A stretch of 64,000 bases of DNA, taken from Elephas maximus indicus. Its lineage: Eukaryota > Chordata > Mammalia > Proboscidea > Elephantidae. The notes beneath the pieces were generated by a model, which did no database searches, was not told the DNA's origin, and worked only from the letters and a program-made list of their open reading frames with translations. The position numbers and the translations under genes are program-made. Position 1 is the first letter of the stretch. The number at the start of each line of letters is the position of its first letter. Positions 34,421 through 45,500 of this stretch are shown here, one piece after another. The stretch is from positions 127,277,108 to 127,341,107 of the forward strand of contig NC_064824.1 of assembly GCF_024166365.1 (NCBI RefSeq), in the 5' to 3' direction.

Positions 34421-34582
34421 CTGTCTGTGGTGCAGTGGTGAAGAACTAAGGCTGCTAACCAAAATGTGAGCAGTTCAAATCTACCAGACGCCCCTTGGAA
34501 ACTCTATGGGGTAGTTCTACTCTGTCTTATAGGGTCGCTATGAGTAGGAATCCACTCGATGGCAATGGGTTTTGTTTTAGTT
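34421..34582 (+). mobile_element. AfroSINE
   Basis: TGTGGTGCAGTGGTGAAGAA head, GCAGTTCAAATCTACCAG B-box region and GATGGCAATGGGTTTTG tail. Confidence 0.88.
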
Positions 34583-36651
34583 AAAAAACCACTTTGAGTT
34601 AATAGAGCTAACAAGCCTGGAGTACAGAATTTCAAGGCAACACATTATGATAAAAATGTACTTCAACACCTTGACAACCCAAATTACTGACTCTTTCTTA
34701 GATGCTTCTGTAGGTGTTGAATATAAATGTAAACCCAATTATGATGCTTCAAAATAATAATAATAATAAAGTATCTGTAATAGTGACATTCAGATAGGCA
34801 GGGAGCCAGAAGGGTGTATTGCATCTCAAAATGGAGGTGGTAGTTTTGCAAACTAAACATGCACCCTTCCTTTTCTTCCCTCCCACCCCCTCCCTGCCAT
34901 CCTTTTTCCATCAAGATTCTGAGATGGAGAATCATGGATCTCTATCCTTTGGTGAACAGGATAACAGTCTCCCATGCCTTTCACTGAATTAATTCCAGGG
35001 CATCTAGTCTTTGAAGATATTCAGTGAGTATTCCCTTGCTTCTTTCATGCTAAATACCAGTGCAGCAGATGTTTGATCACGATTGCCATTTCATTACTGT
35101 GGAAATGAGTACGTCAGGGACACCGTGGAGGATGCTTTATGTAATCAGCTCTTTTAAAATTTTCGTAGCCAATGATGCCACCTGCTGCTTTAGAAATGTC
35201 ATGTCATGCAAGACGTGCACTTGTCAAGTTCCTGCAATGCAAGGGCACTTTTCAACTTGTTTTCTAGTATCTAGCTCACGGCAGACACAATTAATATTAA
35301 ATATCATAATCAAGACTATAAAATAAAAACACTAGTCCCATGGGGTGCTAAAACATTTACTCAAAGACCTATGTGGAAGAAAAGAGCTGATTGTAAATGA
35401 TATTCCCATAATCTTTGTAACAGGATAGCAGGAAGTTAATGTGGATATTAAGAGGTGCATTTTACAGGGACCCAAAGTGCTACCATGAAAAAGAAGTTGT
35501 TTCTGTGTGTGGGGATTATGCTAACCAAATAGCGTCATCATTGGAACCTTTATTCTGTACATGTTCTGTGGAACGGGCAAGCCTATTGGATATTTATCAT
35601 CCAGTGTGAAGTGGTGTGTGCTGTTTGCTCCTGGGGAATACCATAATTCACACTCCCGATTTGGTGTCTTGGGACAGGTATTTGAATGTCATTTGAACAA
35701 TGATGATAGAAGCTCTAATTTGCTGCTTATCGAGGCAACCTCCATTAGTTCCACTTGTTCAAAAGCAGCTGGGGGTTGATCTTAGAGGGTACTGTGTTTA
35801 GGCCTGTTCTCAAGTCTTCAGACTTAACATAACGCTTTGCCTTTTAAGTTCAGGTTGCAATTTTTATAAATGACAATTGAGAATACTGGCAGAATTAAAA
35901 AAAAAAAAGGCATACAATCAGCACACTTTACTGAGGAATATGGAAAAAGAACAAAGTTAGGTCATTTGAAAGTGGCTCTCCCCCCATTCTCCTCCCATTG
36001 CCTCCCTCAGCCCCTTTAGTACAGGGGTAGTCAAGTATTCTTTTAGTAGGTGAGTTAAGGAGCCAGGACCCCAAAGTTATCAATGAAGGTAGAAAATATC
36101 GGTATGGTATGGAACTGGGAAGGACTTCAGAGAATTACAAAAAAGTATGTGCCAGGCAGACACTCAGAGCTGAACCTGGATAGTCAATGTCTTGATCTTG
36201 AAAGAACTTTTCTTCTCAGCTTAATCAACAACAGTTAAATTGAACCATATAAAGTTGCCAACTTTGTAAGTTTAAAAAAAAAAAAGGTTGGTATGGTTCA
36301 TAGTACCACAAAGAAAATCCTTGGTCTGAAAGCTCTCGGTGCTGGCAGCTTATTTCTCTGCCTTGGCTCGCTCTTCAAATTTATTATATCACTACTTTCT
36401 GCCTTTCTTGTGACTTAACCTGGTGCACTGGCTAAAGATTTATTCTACTGTCTACCTTTTGTGTTGGGACTTGCATTTTGACTATTCCCATTACTTCTGG
36501 GAATGCTCAGAGCTCTCCACCATAGAGTGCCCCCTCTTTCCAAGATACTCCCTTGAAAAAGGGCAGGTGCCTTTCAGGACTCTCGGAAGTTACACCTCGA
36601 CAGCCACCACTCCAACTTCTGAAATTCTGACTACCATGCTTTTCTTGCTTT

Positions 36652-36862
36652 TAGGGGCCCTGGTGATACAGTGGTTAAAGCACTCAGCTGCAAACAAAAG
36701 GTAGGTGGTTCGAACCCATCAGCTGCTCTGTGGGAGAAAGATGTGGAAGTCTGCTTCTGTAAAGATTTACAGCTTTGGAAACCCTATGGGGCAGTTCTAC
36801 TCTGTCCTATAGGGTCACTATGAGTCGGAATCAACTGGATGGCAGTGAGTTTTGTTTTTTTG
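36652..36862 (+). mobile_element. AfroSINE
   Basis: A full copy, GGGGCCCTGGTGATACAGTG to GGATGGCAGTGAGTTTTG, with the longer body (GAAAGATGTGGAAGTCTGC). Confidence 0.9.
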
Positions 36863-38314
36863 GCATGCTCTTCTTATTAAACTGCAATTCATACTGTTTT
36901 GAAATGAGCAGGCAATCTCTGCTACTGAGTCTACTCTTTATCTATTTCAGATATGGGATACTCATATTGATCTCTGTATGTGTAAACTTCAGACTATGTC
37001 TACCTTTGCATAGACAGATAATACATATGAAAAACAAAGGATACATTTTTGTAATTCTGATAACTGGAAGAAACCCAATTTAGTTCAAGAAATGCAGAAT
37101 GACTCCAAAATGAATCGAAGCACGATTATGTCACCCTTTGGGTCAAATGTTGATTTGCACAAAAAGGTTATGATTCAGTACAACCACATGGAGGGCTGTG
37201 TGAGGATTATTAGAGCATGCAAATGGAGAGAGGGAGAGAGAGAAAACTTACCACAGCCTGGAACCATCAAGACCAAAAGAAGAAAAGAGTAAACACCTGT
37301 ATTAAAAACTAGTTGGAAAGCAGTGTGATTTGTTTCAGCCTGTTTAACAGCCTATATCTTAGATGTTGACTTGGAGAAAACATCAGGTAAGCGATCTAGC
37401 TTTCATGACCATGGGTAATGAAATCATATGACAGTTCATTACTCTCATTGGAAAGATGGCTTGAACATTTGTCGAGTCAAGCATTGGTGAGCCAAACACA
37501 CACAGTATGTGCCACTTTGGTGCTGTTCAGTCAGCCTATGGCCACTTCCCTTGAAACTCTGTCTTTCCCCTGAATTCCTAAACTCCCATGCCCTCTTTCT
37601 GATTTTTTTTTTCTTGTTAATATTTTGCCTAGCTCACACATTGTTTATTTTCTCCTGTCCTGCAGATTCCTGTATTTCTCTCTCTCACTTATACATACTA
37701 TCACTTCAGATAGTTCAGATTCTTTTCCTTGGATCCAGAAAAAATGTCTGCATTTTCTCTAGACTGTCTCTCCTGATCTCTGTGCCTCACACTACTAGCC
37801 TTCTCTTTCTCCACAACCCCGATGTTCCTGGGCAGTGAGGAAGATCTGAGTAGGATAAACTTATTTATGGTAAGGTGCTGTTCAGTGACTTTCTTTCCAA
37901 GGTAAAGAACAGCCATCTTTATTACTTCAGAAGTTACTTTTAAAGCTGCCCTTGGTGATTGTTGAGGGAGGGAAGATGTTTTTCAAAAGAGTTCAATGGA
38001 AATGATATAGAATGACCAAGCTTGATTGGACTCCTTCAGCTTCACCTTTAAAAGACTCTAAGAAGAACAGGAAGCTATGTGCAACAATGCCTTTACATGA
38101 GGGGAAAGCAGTGAAGTGAGGGGTCTGAGAGCCATTCCAACTGTGAAAATAAAAGAACAGAATTCTTATCCACAAGAGTAATAGCTTGAAACAGATCTGC
38201 TCAAATGTAATAACGTTACAACCTTTCTGAAAAGAAACAGAATGGTTGCTGGGTTTATCACATTTAAGGCAGTGCTGAAAGACATTCCTAATTAATCTAT
38301 AATAGGTTCACTTT

Positions 38315-38470
38315 GGAAACCCTGGTGGTGTAGCGGTTAAGCGCTACAACTGCTAACCAAAGGGTCGGCAGTTCGAATCCACCAGGCACTCCTTGGAAGC
38401 TCTGCGGGGCAGTTTTACTCTGTCCTGTAGGGTCGCTATGAGTCAGAATCGACTCGACGGCACTGGGTTT
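38315..38470 (+). mobile_element. AfroSINE, well preserved, with 11-bp target-site duplication
   Basis: A near-consensus copy with an intact B-box-like GTTCGAATCC and GACTCGACGGCACTGGGTTT tail. It is flanked by perfect AGGTTCACTTT repeats at 38304-38314 and 38471-38481, the signature of LINE-driven retrotransposition. It is one of the youngest-looking SINEs in the window. Confidence 0.95.
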
Positions 38471-39100
38471 AGGTTCACTTTCAGGCCAATGCTAAGGCTA
38501 GTTAATATTTTCGATCTTGATCGTAGCTTACGTGGTAACCTCAGAAAGATAACCTTACGATGACATTGACTGGCAACACAGGAAACAGAATAACCACATA
38601 GTATTGTGCCTAAAAATTGTGGCAATTTGAAAATAGAAGAAAATAAATTGTACGATTGTAAAGTCAAAAGTTCCCACCTTTGATATGGTGGAGTCCCAAT
38701 TTCTTGATTTCTTAGAAAGCCATTGTTATGGAGAATTTAATTTCTTAAAATACTTCCAATTGAATTTCCCTTTGATATATGACATAAAGCTATAGGTAAA
38801 TATTTTTGGTTGGACTGGGAAGTAGAGGATGATGGAAAATAAGGCTATGATAGTGTCCTCTTACTCCAAGAAGTTAGGAACCACTGTTCTTAGCTCTACC
38901 TGTACTAAGGCCCAGGGATTTCTCTGTCCATTTGTCTTCCTGTTTAGTACATTCCTGGGAGCAAACATATAAACAATCACACCCAGACTAGTGCTCAGAT
39001 ACACTCAGGCACACCCAAACCCACACACGTGCCAGTCCACTGTCTCACAAAGAATGGAAGACAGCATCCAGCTGCCCAACGTTGCTTCTAGTAAACTTAC

Positions 39101-39214
39101 CTGCCCATAAAAGGCCACACGATAGTAGCGACCAAACAGCCGCTTCTCTGAGTTCACCACCTCTGCAACTTTTAGATAGGACCGATGAATGTCATAGTAG
39201 AGATCCGATAATTT
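39101..39214 (-). CDS. DOCK10: DOCK10 exon (window exon 19)
   Basis: Thirty-eight codons, phase 0-0: KLSDLYYDIHRSYLKVAEVV, then NSEKRLFGRYYRVAFYGQ. The acceptor is TTTCAG|AAA and the donor CAG|GTAAGT. The pattern RLFGRYYRVAFYGQ is the conserved start of DHR-2 lobe B. The 8.2-kb intron that follows is the longest in the window. Confidence 0.97.
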
Positions 39215-39352
39215 CTGAAACCATAAATTAAAAGGTTTTGTGAAGATGATTCTGACTTTAAAATAGGGAGTATCTACTTTTGGAAATTGTAAGTAATTCA
39301 CCGGTTTAAAGTAGGATATTTTAACTAACTTCTCGGTGTTTTTGAAACATAC

Positions 39353-39475
39353 TTTGAAGTCTCTCTGCTTCTCGAAGACAGCAATGATGGGCTTGTTGAC
39401 ATCAGCAATGAGTTCATATCTCTCAGACTTCCAAAGAAACTCCACACACATATACAGCTGCTCCACCAGGATATT
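39353..39475 (-). CDS. DOCK10: DOCK10 exon (window exon 18)
   Basis: Forty-one codons, phase 0-0: NILVEQLYMCVEFLWKSERY, ELIADVNKPIIAVFEKQRDF and K. The acceptor is TGCAG|AAT and the donor AAA|GTATGT. It is a DHR-2 lobe A helical segment, essentially identical to the human protein I recall. Confidence 0.97.
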
Positions 39476-39606
39476 CTGCAATTTCCCAAATCAAAATGAG
39501 ATTTTGCATGGTTAGCATTGTGGCTTGTAACTGACACTGGTTTTAAAGCTGCTGCATTGTCAATGTTCTTTCTTACTGGGATTTCTGTGCTCTGTATCTT
39601 GGTCAT

Positions 39607-39815
39607 GGAGTTCCTGGTGGTGCAAAGAGTTAAGCACTTGGCTACTAATTGAAGATTTGCTAGCTCAATCCACCCAGAGGTGCCTTGGAAGAAAGGCCTG
39701 GTGATCTACTTCCAAAAGATCACAGCCATTGAACCACTGAAAACTCTATGGCCTGCTGTTCTACTCTGACACATGGGGTTGCCATGAGTCGGAATCAACT
39801 CGGCAACTGTCTTTT
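39607..39815 (+). mobile_element. AfroSINE (longer subfamily)
   Basis: GAGTTCCTGGTGGTGCAAAG head, AGGCCTGGTGATCTACTTCC body and GTCGGAATCAACTCGGC tail, followed by a T-run. Confidence 0.88.
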
Positions 39816-39928
39816 TTTTTTTTCCTATTTGGGTTATTAGCATTTATTCAGAAAGAGCTCTTGGCGTTGTCTTGGATTCTTCTCTTTCCCTCACTACTGT
39901 CATTTAACTAGTACCCCAAAGTTGATAG

Positions 39929-40105
39929 GAGCCCTGGTGGCACAGTGATTAAGGACTCAACTGCTAACCAAAAAGTTGATGGTTCAAAACCATCAGCCTA
40001 TCCATGGGAGAAAGATGTGGCAGTCTGCTCCCATAAAGACTACATCCTTGGAAACCCTATGGGGCAGCTCTACTCTGACCTATGAGTCACAATCCACTCG
40101 ACGTG
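39929..40105 (+). mobile_element. AfroSINE
   Basis: GGAGCCCTGGTGGCACAGTG head to ATCCACTCGACG tail. Confidence 0.9.
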
Positions 40106-40386
40106 GTATTCAGGGAGCTCGACAATCAGGCACCAACCTCCCATTCACTGTTTTCTTTTTCATTACCCTGCCATTGACTTTGCACTTTGATCATACCATG
40201 CGGCTCCATTCTTCGAATACTCTCTCACCTCCATGTTCCTGCTTGTGTTGTTGCTGTACCTGTAAGAGCCTTCTTCTCCCATTTGACCCTTTTAAATCCT
40301 GTTGAATGTCAGGACCCAGCTCAGAATCTGGAGAGTTTTTACTTATGTCCCATCGATCCCCATTCCAACCACTTCCATGTAAAATA

Positions 40387-40429
40387 CCCCACTGCCCTCA
40401 AGTCAATTCCGACTCATAGCAATCCTGTT
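40387..40429 (-). mobile_element. 43-bp truncated AfroSINE 3' end with TSD
   Basis: Only the SINE 3' end is present (CAAGTCAATTCCGACTCATA). It is flanked by perfect 11-bp repeats CATGTAAAATA (40376-40386 and 40430-40440), so it is a genuine, severely 5'-truncated insertion rather than decay of a longer one. Confidence 0.85.
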
Positions 40430-40636
40430 CATGTAAAATAATAATAATAAAAATTATTCCCCTTTTAATCGCAACCATATACAATACCTGGATTTATAGT
40501 TACTGGGCATCTGTCTCTTGCTTACCTACTTCCCACTCCAATGTCTGTCTTTCTCAAGACCCTAAACTCTTTGTGAGCAGGAATTAAGCCTTATTTGTCT
40601 TTGTCTCCCCATCCCTTAACTCAGTGTTTCACATAT

Positions 40637-40671
40637 TCCCATTGCCATTGAGTCGATTCCGACTCATAGCC
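40637..40671 (-). mobile_element. 35-bp truncated AfroSINE 3' end with TSD
   Basis: Another minimal SINE 3' end (GAGTCGATTCCGACTCATAG) between perfect 8-bp TCACATAT repeats at 40629-40636 and 40672-40679. Confidence 0.8.
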
Positions 40672-41516
40672 TCACATATACTAATGGCTTAATTACTGTT
40701 GAATCAAATAACATTATTTATGCTCTGAAGCAAATGGATGATATTGTTGAAAATATTTTCAACACGATGTTTTAAGAAAAGGTTCTTAAGCATGATTTGA
40801 AATAGTTGAAATAAATACGTGTGATTGCATTTACTCTGTTTATTTGTAATACACACCAAATTATTGCAGAACTATATGAAAACCTTCATTAAAATCCACC
40901 CCTAAATCTGCTTTCTGTATCTTATTTTCTACCTATGTAATATTATGATTTAAAAAAAAAAAAATAGTTCATGTAACATTTTATTTACTCGATAAAGGGC
41001 GCTTTATTTTCTTCACCAGAATTGTTGCTAAAGAATTCCCAATAGAAAAATGGCCACTGTTTGTATACCAGAAGGTTTTCTGCAAAACTAGTGAGTCTTT
41101 CTGTCCAATTGCATTTGCAACTACATTTGCGAATGCATTAATAAAAACAAAACAAACCAAAAAGCTGTGACAGAATTTCAGCATCTCTTAATCACCTTGC
41201 TCAAAGACTAGAGGTTGTACATCTTCTAGAAAAGCTGATCATATACAAACACATTTGGGTAAATTCTTTGCAAAGTAAAGATTGGTTTAAATTTTCATTG
41301 AAAATTATGCTCTGTCAATGGAGTCTAATATCTGTTAATCTTGGCTTAATTTTAGCCTGCCTTTCATTTGTCTAATTAATTCATATTGTAGAGTAACTTT
41401 TTCTGACTTCTGAATAAGTTTTCTTTCTTCCTTTTTCTTTTTCTGTTTAGCTTAATGTCCCAATCCAAAGCCTATTTTTACTCAGTTACTATGTACTGGA
41501 TACATTTTGATCTAAC

Positions 41517-41623
41517 CTCATTGTATGGTGTATCCTGCATTCCCGAATCTTCTTTCATTGCTCCTTCTTCTTTTATATTTGGTGTAATGCTCAAAAAAGC
41601 TGGCCAGCCCATTGAGAACATGC
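41517..41623 (-). CDS. DOCK10: DOCK10 exon (window exon 17)
   Basis: Two bases complete Ser (or Gly if the previous exon is skipped), then 35 codons: [20 protein letters not shown] and [15 protein letters not shown]. The acceptor is CTCTCCAG|GC. The donor GAG|GTTAGA is weak because of T at +3. It is part of DHR-2 lobe A; DOCK9 and DOCK11 share the TPNI.EE.AM.ED pattern. Confidence 0.95.
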
Positions 41624-41844
41624 CTGGAGAGGATTAAGAAAATACATAATTATTATTCCAGCTAAATTTTGCTTGGGTTAGATAACGCCTTTCTTCAGGA
41701 TGTTATAAGCAGTAGTATTATAATCTCACATAGTGAGCTGGTTAGATTGTGATTGTTGATAAACACTCTTTGCCAGTGTTTCTGTTTTTATAATCTTTGT
41801 ATCATTTTCAAGTAGCATACTTCCTGTAAGGATCTGGATGAGAT

Positions 41845-42030
41845 TATGGACAAAACATGGGCTTCGTAGGTAGACCCCATTCCAACGTACTAGTTTAATT
41901 AACTTCTCTGAGCCTGTTTTCCTCATTTGTTAAACTAGAGACATACTATCACCTCAAGGTGATGGTTGAAAGGGTTCAAAATGATAATATTTAAGAAAAC
42001 ACCTGGTACCATCAATGTACTATATAGACA
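41845..42030 (+). mobile_element. MIR SINE remnant
   Basis: The MIR core/tail order is visible: TGGGCTTCGTAGGTAGACC, TAATTAACTTCTCTGAGCC, TTTTCCTCATTTGTTAAACT and GATGGTTGAAAGGGTTC. Confidence 0.55.
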
Positions 42031-42204
42031 GTACACAATACTCATTAATCTTCACTCTTTAGCCTTATTCAGGAAATTTCTCAAATTTTCTCAGCATGTT
42101 GGCCACCAAGATTAACAAAGGCCTGGCTCTACAGATTCATGAAAGCATTTGATAACAGGTAATGTTCCCAGAGGAGGGATCAGAGATGAATAACTAGGAA
42201 TATG

Positions 42205-42420
42205 AGTTGTTGGGAACACAGGCTGGACCTTTGAACTGTAGCTCCAGCACAAAGTAACCATGAGCTCTGGAGCAGGTTATTTACTTTTCTGGATGTCAGT
42301 TTTCTCACCTGTAAAAAGGAGGTGGTAATAGCACCTAACTCACAGAATTACCATTGGCCACTAAATGAGGTCTTGCTGATACAGTGCTTAGAGCAGTGCT
42401 TGCCATCCATGTAGCAAGGG
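42205..42420 (+). mobile_element. MIR SINE remnant
   Basis: GGACCTTTGAACTGTAGCTC, TTTTCTCACCTGTAAAAAGG, ACTAAATGAGG and GAGCAGTGCTTG follow MIR order. Confidence 0.6.
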
Positions 42421-43784
42421 CTTTTTAAGTGACTGCTAGTACTTTTGTGGGATGTTCCTATACTTATTTAATAACCTCCTCATTGGGTATGTAACTAAAT
42501 TATCACTCCCAAAACACATAATAAATTATAATAATTATTACATTATCTTTTTAAAATTTCCATTTTTCTACTTTTTCATAACAATAGAGCTTCAGTAATT
42601 AAACATGTATTAAAAGATATGAGAATTGACTGTAAAAGGAAATGCCACAACATACTTCTTGCTGGGGGATGATCTTTTATTAATATGACTGAGGTAACTA
42701 TACTTTCTGGAGTCTCTTTTATTCTTATCATGTATACTTTGTAGCAAAGGAATGTTTTACTCTTCTGATTCAAAACACCATAAAAAAGTTACATTAAGGA
42801 CTTAAAATATTTGCCAGTGAGCTTCAGATATATGTCAATAGATATGAATATGTACTAATGCATCATAAATAATCACTTTCCTTAATTTAAAGTTTATTAA
42901 ATAAATACATCCCTTTCTCAATGGGCATATTATATTCCAATATAAACTTATGTTCAAAAGTGGGTACTTTACCATTTTTGAATATTAAGGGTTCATACAG
43001 CTTGTTGGGGCATAAGTGTCCACAAGTTTTCAAACGGACACCTGGTTTTATCAAGTTTCTTCAATTTTGTTTTAGTTAGAATTTGAAATAGTCATTATGG
43101 AACTTTATGGTCTCCAATTATGATCGAAAGTAGTTGGAAAGGAAAGGCACATTAAATAGAACAATCATGTTTTTGATGACTTGCCTTTAAAAATAAAGCA
43201 AAATAGCGTGGGACTGGGCAAGGAAAGACCTTGCTTTTAGAGTGGGCATCAGCCATGTTGTTCTCCTGAGTCCTCACACAAGTGACCTCATTGTCTCATG
43301 GTTCACTTTGGGTCATTTGAATCAAATGTTTTATTTGAAAAATCCACTGCACTATGCACTTACTTAAAAAAGTGACCAATTATGTTTCCAAATTATTGCA
43401 ATTAAAGTTTATTCATGTTTTGTGTAAGTTTTTTGATTTTAACATATATGGGTTTATTTCTATTGTTATAAAATGAGTTTCCACTGTGTTTTGAAAGCTA
43501 AGATAGTGTCATCAAATACGCTGAAGTTCATTAACACTTTTGGTTTGATCAAGATTTTGCAAGAGAATGGAGATCAAATATGTTAACTATACTGCCAATT
43601 TTTTTTTTACAAAGAGAAATTATTGTTATCTAATCTTTTTATCAGACATTAAAAATAGAATTCTTTGAATGAAAGAAAATCTATACAATAAACCATTATA
43701 GGTTGGATTGTCAAAATCAGTTTATGCTTTTTTAAAAATTAAAATGGAAAATGTTGATTATATTGTCCTACATACTGTACTATA

Positions 43785-44182
43785 AAGAGGCAGATTATCC
43801 AATAATCTAGATAAGCACGGCCTTGTGCCTACTTACTAATCTGTGTGAATAGTTTCACATGGTTTGCACCACATGCACGGCCTTACTTGTGAGAATTTAC
43901 TGAAAACCACATGAAACTGTTCACACAGAGTAGTAAGAAGCACAAGTAAGGCCATGCTTACCTTGCTTACTGGGTAATCTGTCCCTGTCAGGGGCTGTAA
44001 ATTTGAAAAGAGGCTTTGAATCTGTAGGAAGATGCTGTGGGATTGGGAGAGAGTAAGATGCCAGCCATGCCTAAAAGTAGAATCTTTGATGATGTGAAAA
44101 AATGTGAAGTTGTTCACTACAGATTAATAAGTAAGCACGAGTAAGCCCATGCTTATTTTGTTTATTGGGTAATCCGCCTCTA
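43785..44182. mobile_element. hAT-like non-autonomous DNA transposon with 8-bp TSD and triplicated terminal repeat
   Basis: The 398-bp element is flanked by perfect GTACTATA repeats (43777-43784, 44183-44190), the 8-bp length typical of hAT transposition. Terminal inverted repeats begin AGAGGC(A/G)GATTA(T/C)CC. An additional inverted copy of the left about 85-bp terminus lies inside (about 43900-43982), so the left half alone can fold into a hairpin. No transposase frame is present. I cannot assign a named family. Confidence 0.85.
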
Positions 44183-44606
44183 GTACTATATTGATGTTTC
44201 CATTTTTTATATCCTTTATTTGGAAAAGCATTTTTATTATATTTGCAAATTAAAATGGATTCCTCTTGCAATATTAAGGATACATCAATTTCAGATTAAA
44301 ATCCCAAGGGCAGACCAGCATGTGAATTGATAGCAAAAGATGGTCACACCTCCTAATCCTGAACATTGGTTACCATGCAGTTGTATTTTCAGAGAACTTT
44401 CCAGTCATCTGAACTTCATAAATTTTGGACAGGATTTCTGAGTGGCAGGAGCTTAAGGCTTTTACAGAGTAAGTCATGTAGGTCTGAGATAGTTTTTTGT
44501 TTCTAGGAATACACTTAAAAAGATTGGGTTAGAGTCAAATTTAAGTAGCAACTTGATTTCCTCAGAACTGTTACATGGGGCCAATGAGCATGGTTAGACC
44601 ACTCAC

Positions 44607-44705
44607 TTCCTCCACCGGGAGTTGTTAGTAATGGGTGGCTATCACAGGGGTGGGCATCCTCCAGGAGCATGGATGGTGTGCAAATCTTTTCCATTTTCCA
44701 GTAAC
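44607..44705 (-). CDS. DOCK10: DOCK10 frame-neutral exon, possible cassette (window exon 16)
   Basis: Ninety-nine bases, phase 1 at both ends: completes Gly, then YWKMEKICTPSMLLEDAHPC, DSHPLLTTPGGG and one base of Ser. The acceptor is CCATAG|GT and the donor A|GTGAGT. It corresponds to the human DOCK10 segment YWKVEKICTASLLSEDTHPC as I remember it, which DOCK9 and DOCK11 lack. It is clearly less conserved than the exons beside it. Because 99 is divisible by three and both phases match, it can be included or skipped without frameshift. Confidence 0.93.
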
Positions 44706-45026
44706 CTATGGTAGTGCAAGATGAGGTTAGAACATGGCTACACGTTTGGGTTAATACAAGCTTATTAAACTACAAGTCATTTGCCAACAGAGCATTCTCA
44801 TTTTGAACTAAGACGCTAACCGTCCAGTTGGTCTTGCTATACATGAAATGTGATCACACCACAATGGAGTTAAAATTTAACACGATGACATAATTAGAAA
44901 TACCTACGAAAGTAAAAGTGACTTCCTAAAATATTAACTGAGATGAATAAAATCCAAAATAAATAAATTAAGTTAGGTTCCACGGTGTTTATTTTTGGAC
45001 TTTTTCTCCTTAGGTGATCATCTTAC

Positions 45027-45084
45027 CCTTTCTTTTCAGGTATTCTGCGATGAGGGCAGCTATATGGATGTAACACATAGCAGC
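45027..45084 (-). CDS. DOCK10: DOCK10 exon (window exon 15, 58 bp)
   Basis: AAMCYIHIAALIAEYLKRK plus one base of Gly. The acceptor is TTTCAG|GCT and the donor AAGG|GTAAGA. It is the TPR-like helix of DHR-2 lobe A. It ends in phase 1, as does the next exon, so skipping that exon would keep frame. Confidence 0.95.
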
Positions 45085-45295
45085 CTGAAATAAGACAGAA
45101 AACCAAGGTGTTAAGGCAAAGGCATACGATGCATTACACTAATTTTATCTAATTAGAACTAATCTTTCAAGGTGAGTTAATATTCCATGTCAGAATATAT
45201 GGAAGGATCCTTTGGAATCATAGGATTAAAAATAAGAATCAGTTATATTTCAGGAAAAAAAAAATGATGAATATTTGGAAATTTTTGTTTGTTTA

Positions 45296-45500
45296 GTAGC
45301 AGAACTGTTTAAGCGTTCTTCTGATAACTGAAAAGTTGGTGGTTTGAATCCACCCAGAGGCACCTTGGAGGAAAGGCCTGGCAATCTACTTCTACAACAT
45401 CACAGCTATTGAAAACCCTATGGAGCACAGTTCTAGTCTGACACACATGGGGTCACCATGAGTAGGAATAAAACTAATGTCAATTGCTTTGGTTTTGGTT
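45296..45500 (+). mobile_element. AfroSINE (longer subfamily), diverged
   Basis: AGTTGGTGGTTTGAATCCAC and GAAAGGCCTGGCAATCTACT blocks, ending in a GGTTTTGGTTTTGGTTT tail. It lies just upstream in transcript order of DOCK10 window exon 15. Confidence 0.8.

Larger units (their letters stand above)
32990..36650. other. DOCK10 intron, mostly unique sequence
   Basis: Part of the longest intron in the window. It holds the 24-bp duplication at 33746, an 11-base C-run at about 33954, one SINE at 34421 and an (AAT)n run near 34755. I see no hidden exon that fits the DOCK10 frame. Confidence 0.6.
40106..40715 (+). mobile_element. L2 LINE 3' part
   Basis: The segment has L2 3' order (GTCAGGACCCAGCTCAGAAT, AAACTCTTTGTGAGCAGG, TTAACTCAGTGTTTCACATA, AATTACTGTTGAATCAA). 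Two tiny SINE insertions interrupt it. Confidence 0.55.

Noticed and set aside
38315-38470. Functional tRNA gene suggested by A- and B-box-like motifs in the SINE head
   Set aside because: The sequence is a SINE: it lacks a closed acceptor stem and has a 3' body, tail and target duplication.
39005-39481. 158-codon minus-strand open frame
   Set aside because: It spans two DOCK10 exons (39353-39475 and 39101-39214) and the short intron between them. The intronic part is not coding.
40981-41184. Minus-strand open frame between DOCK10 exons
   Set aside because: It does not fit the phase of the flanking exons and shows no DOCK similarity.
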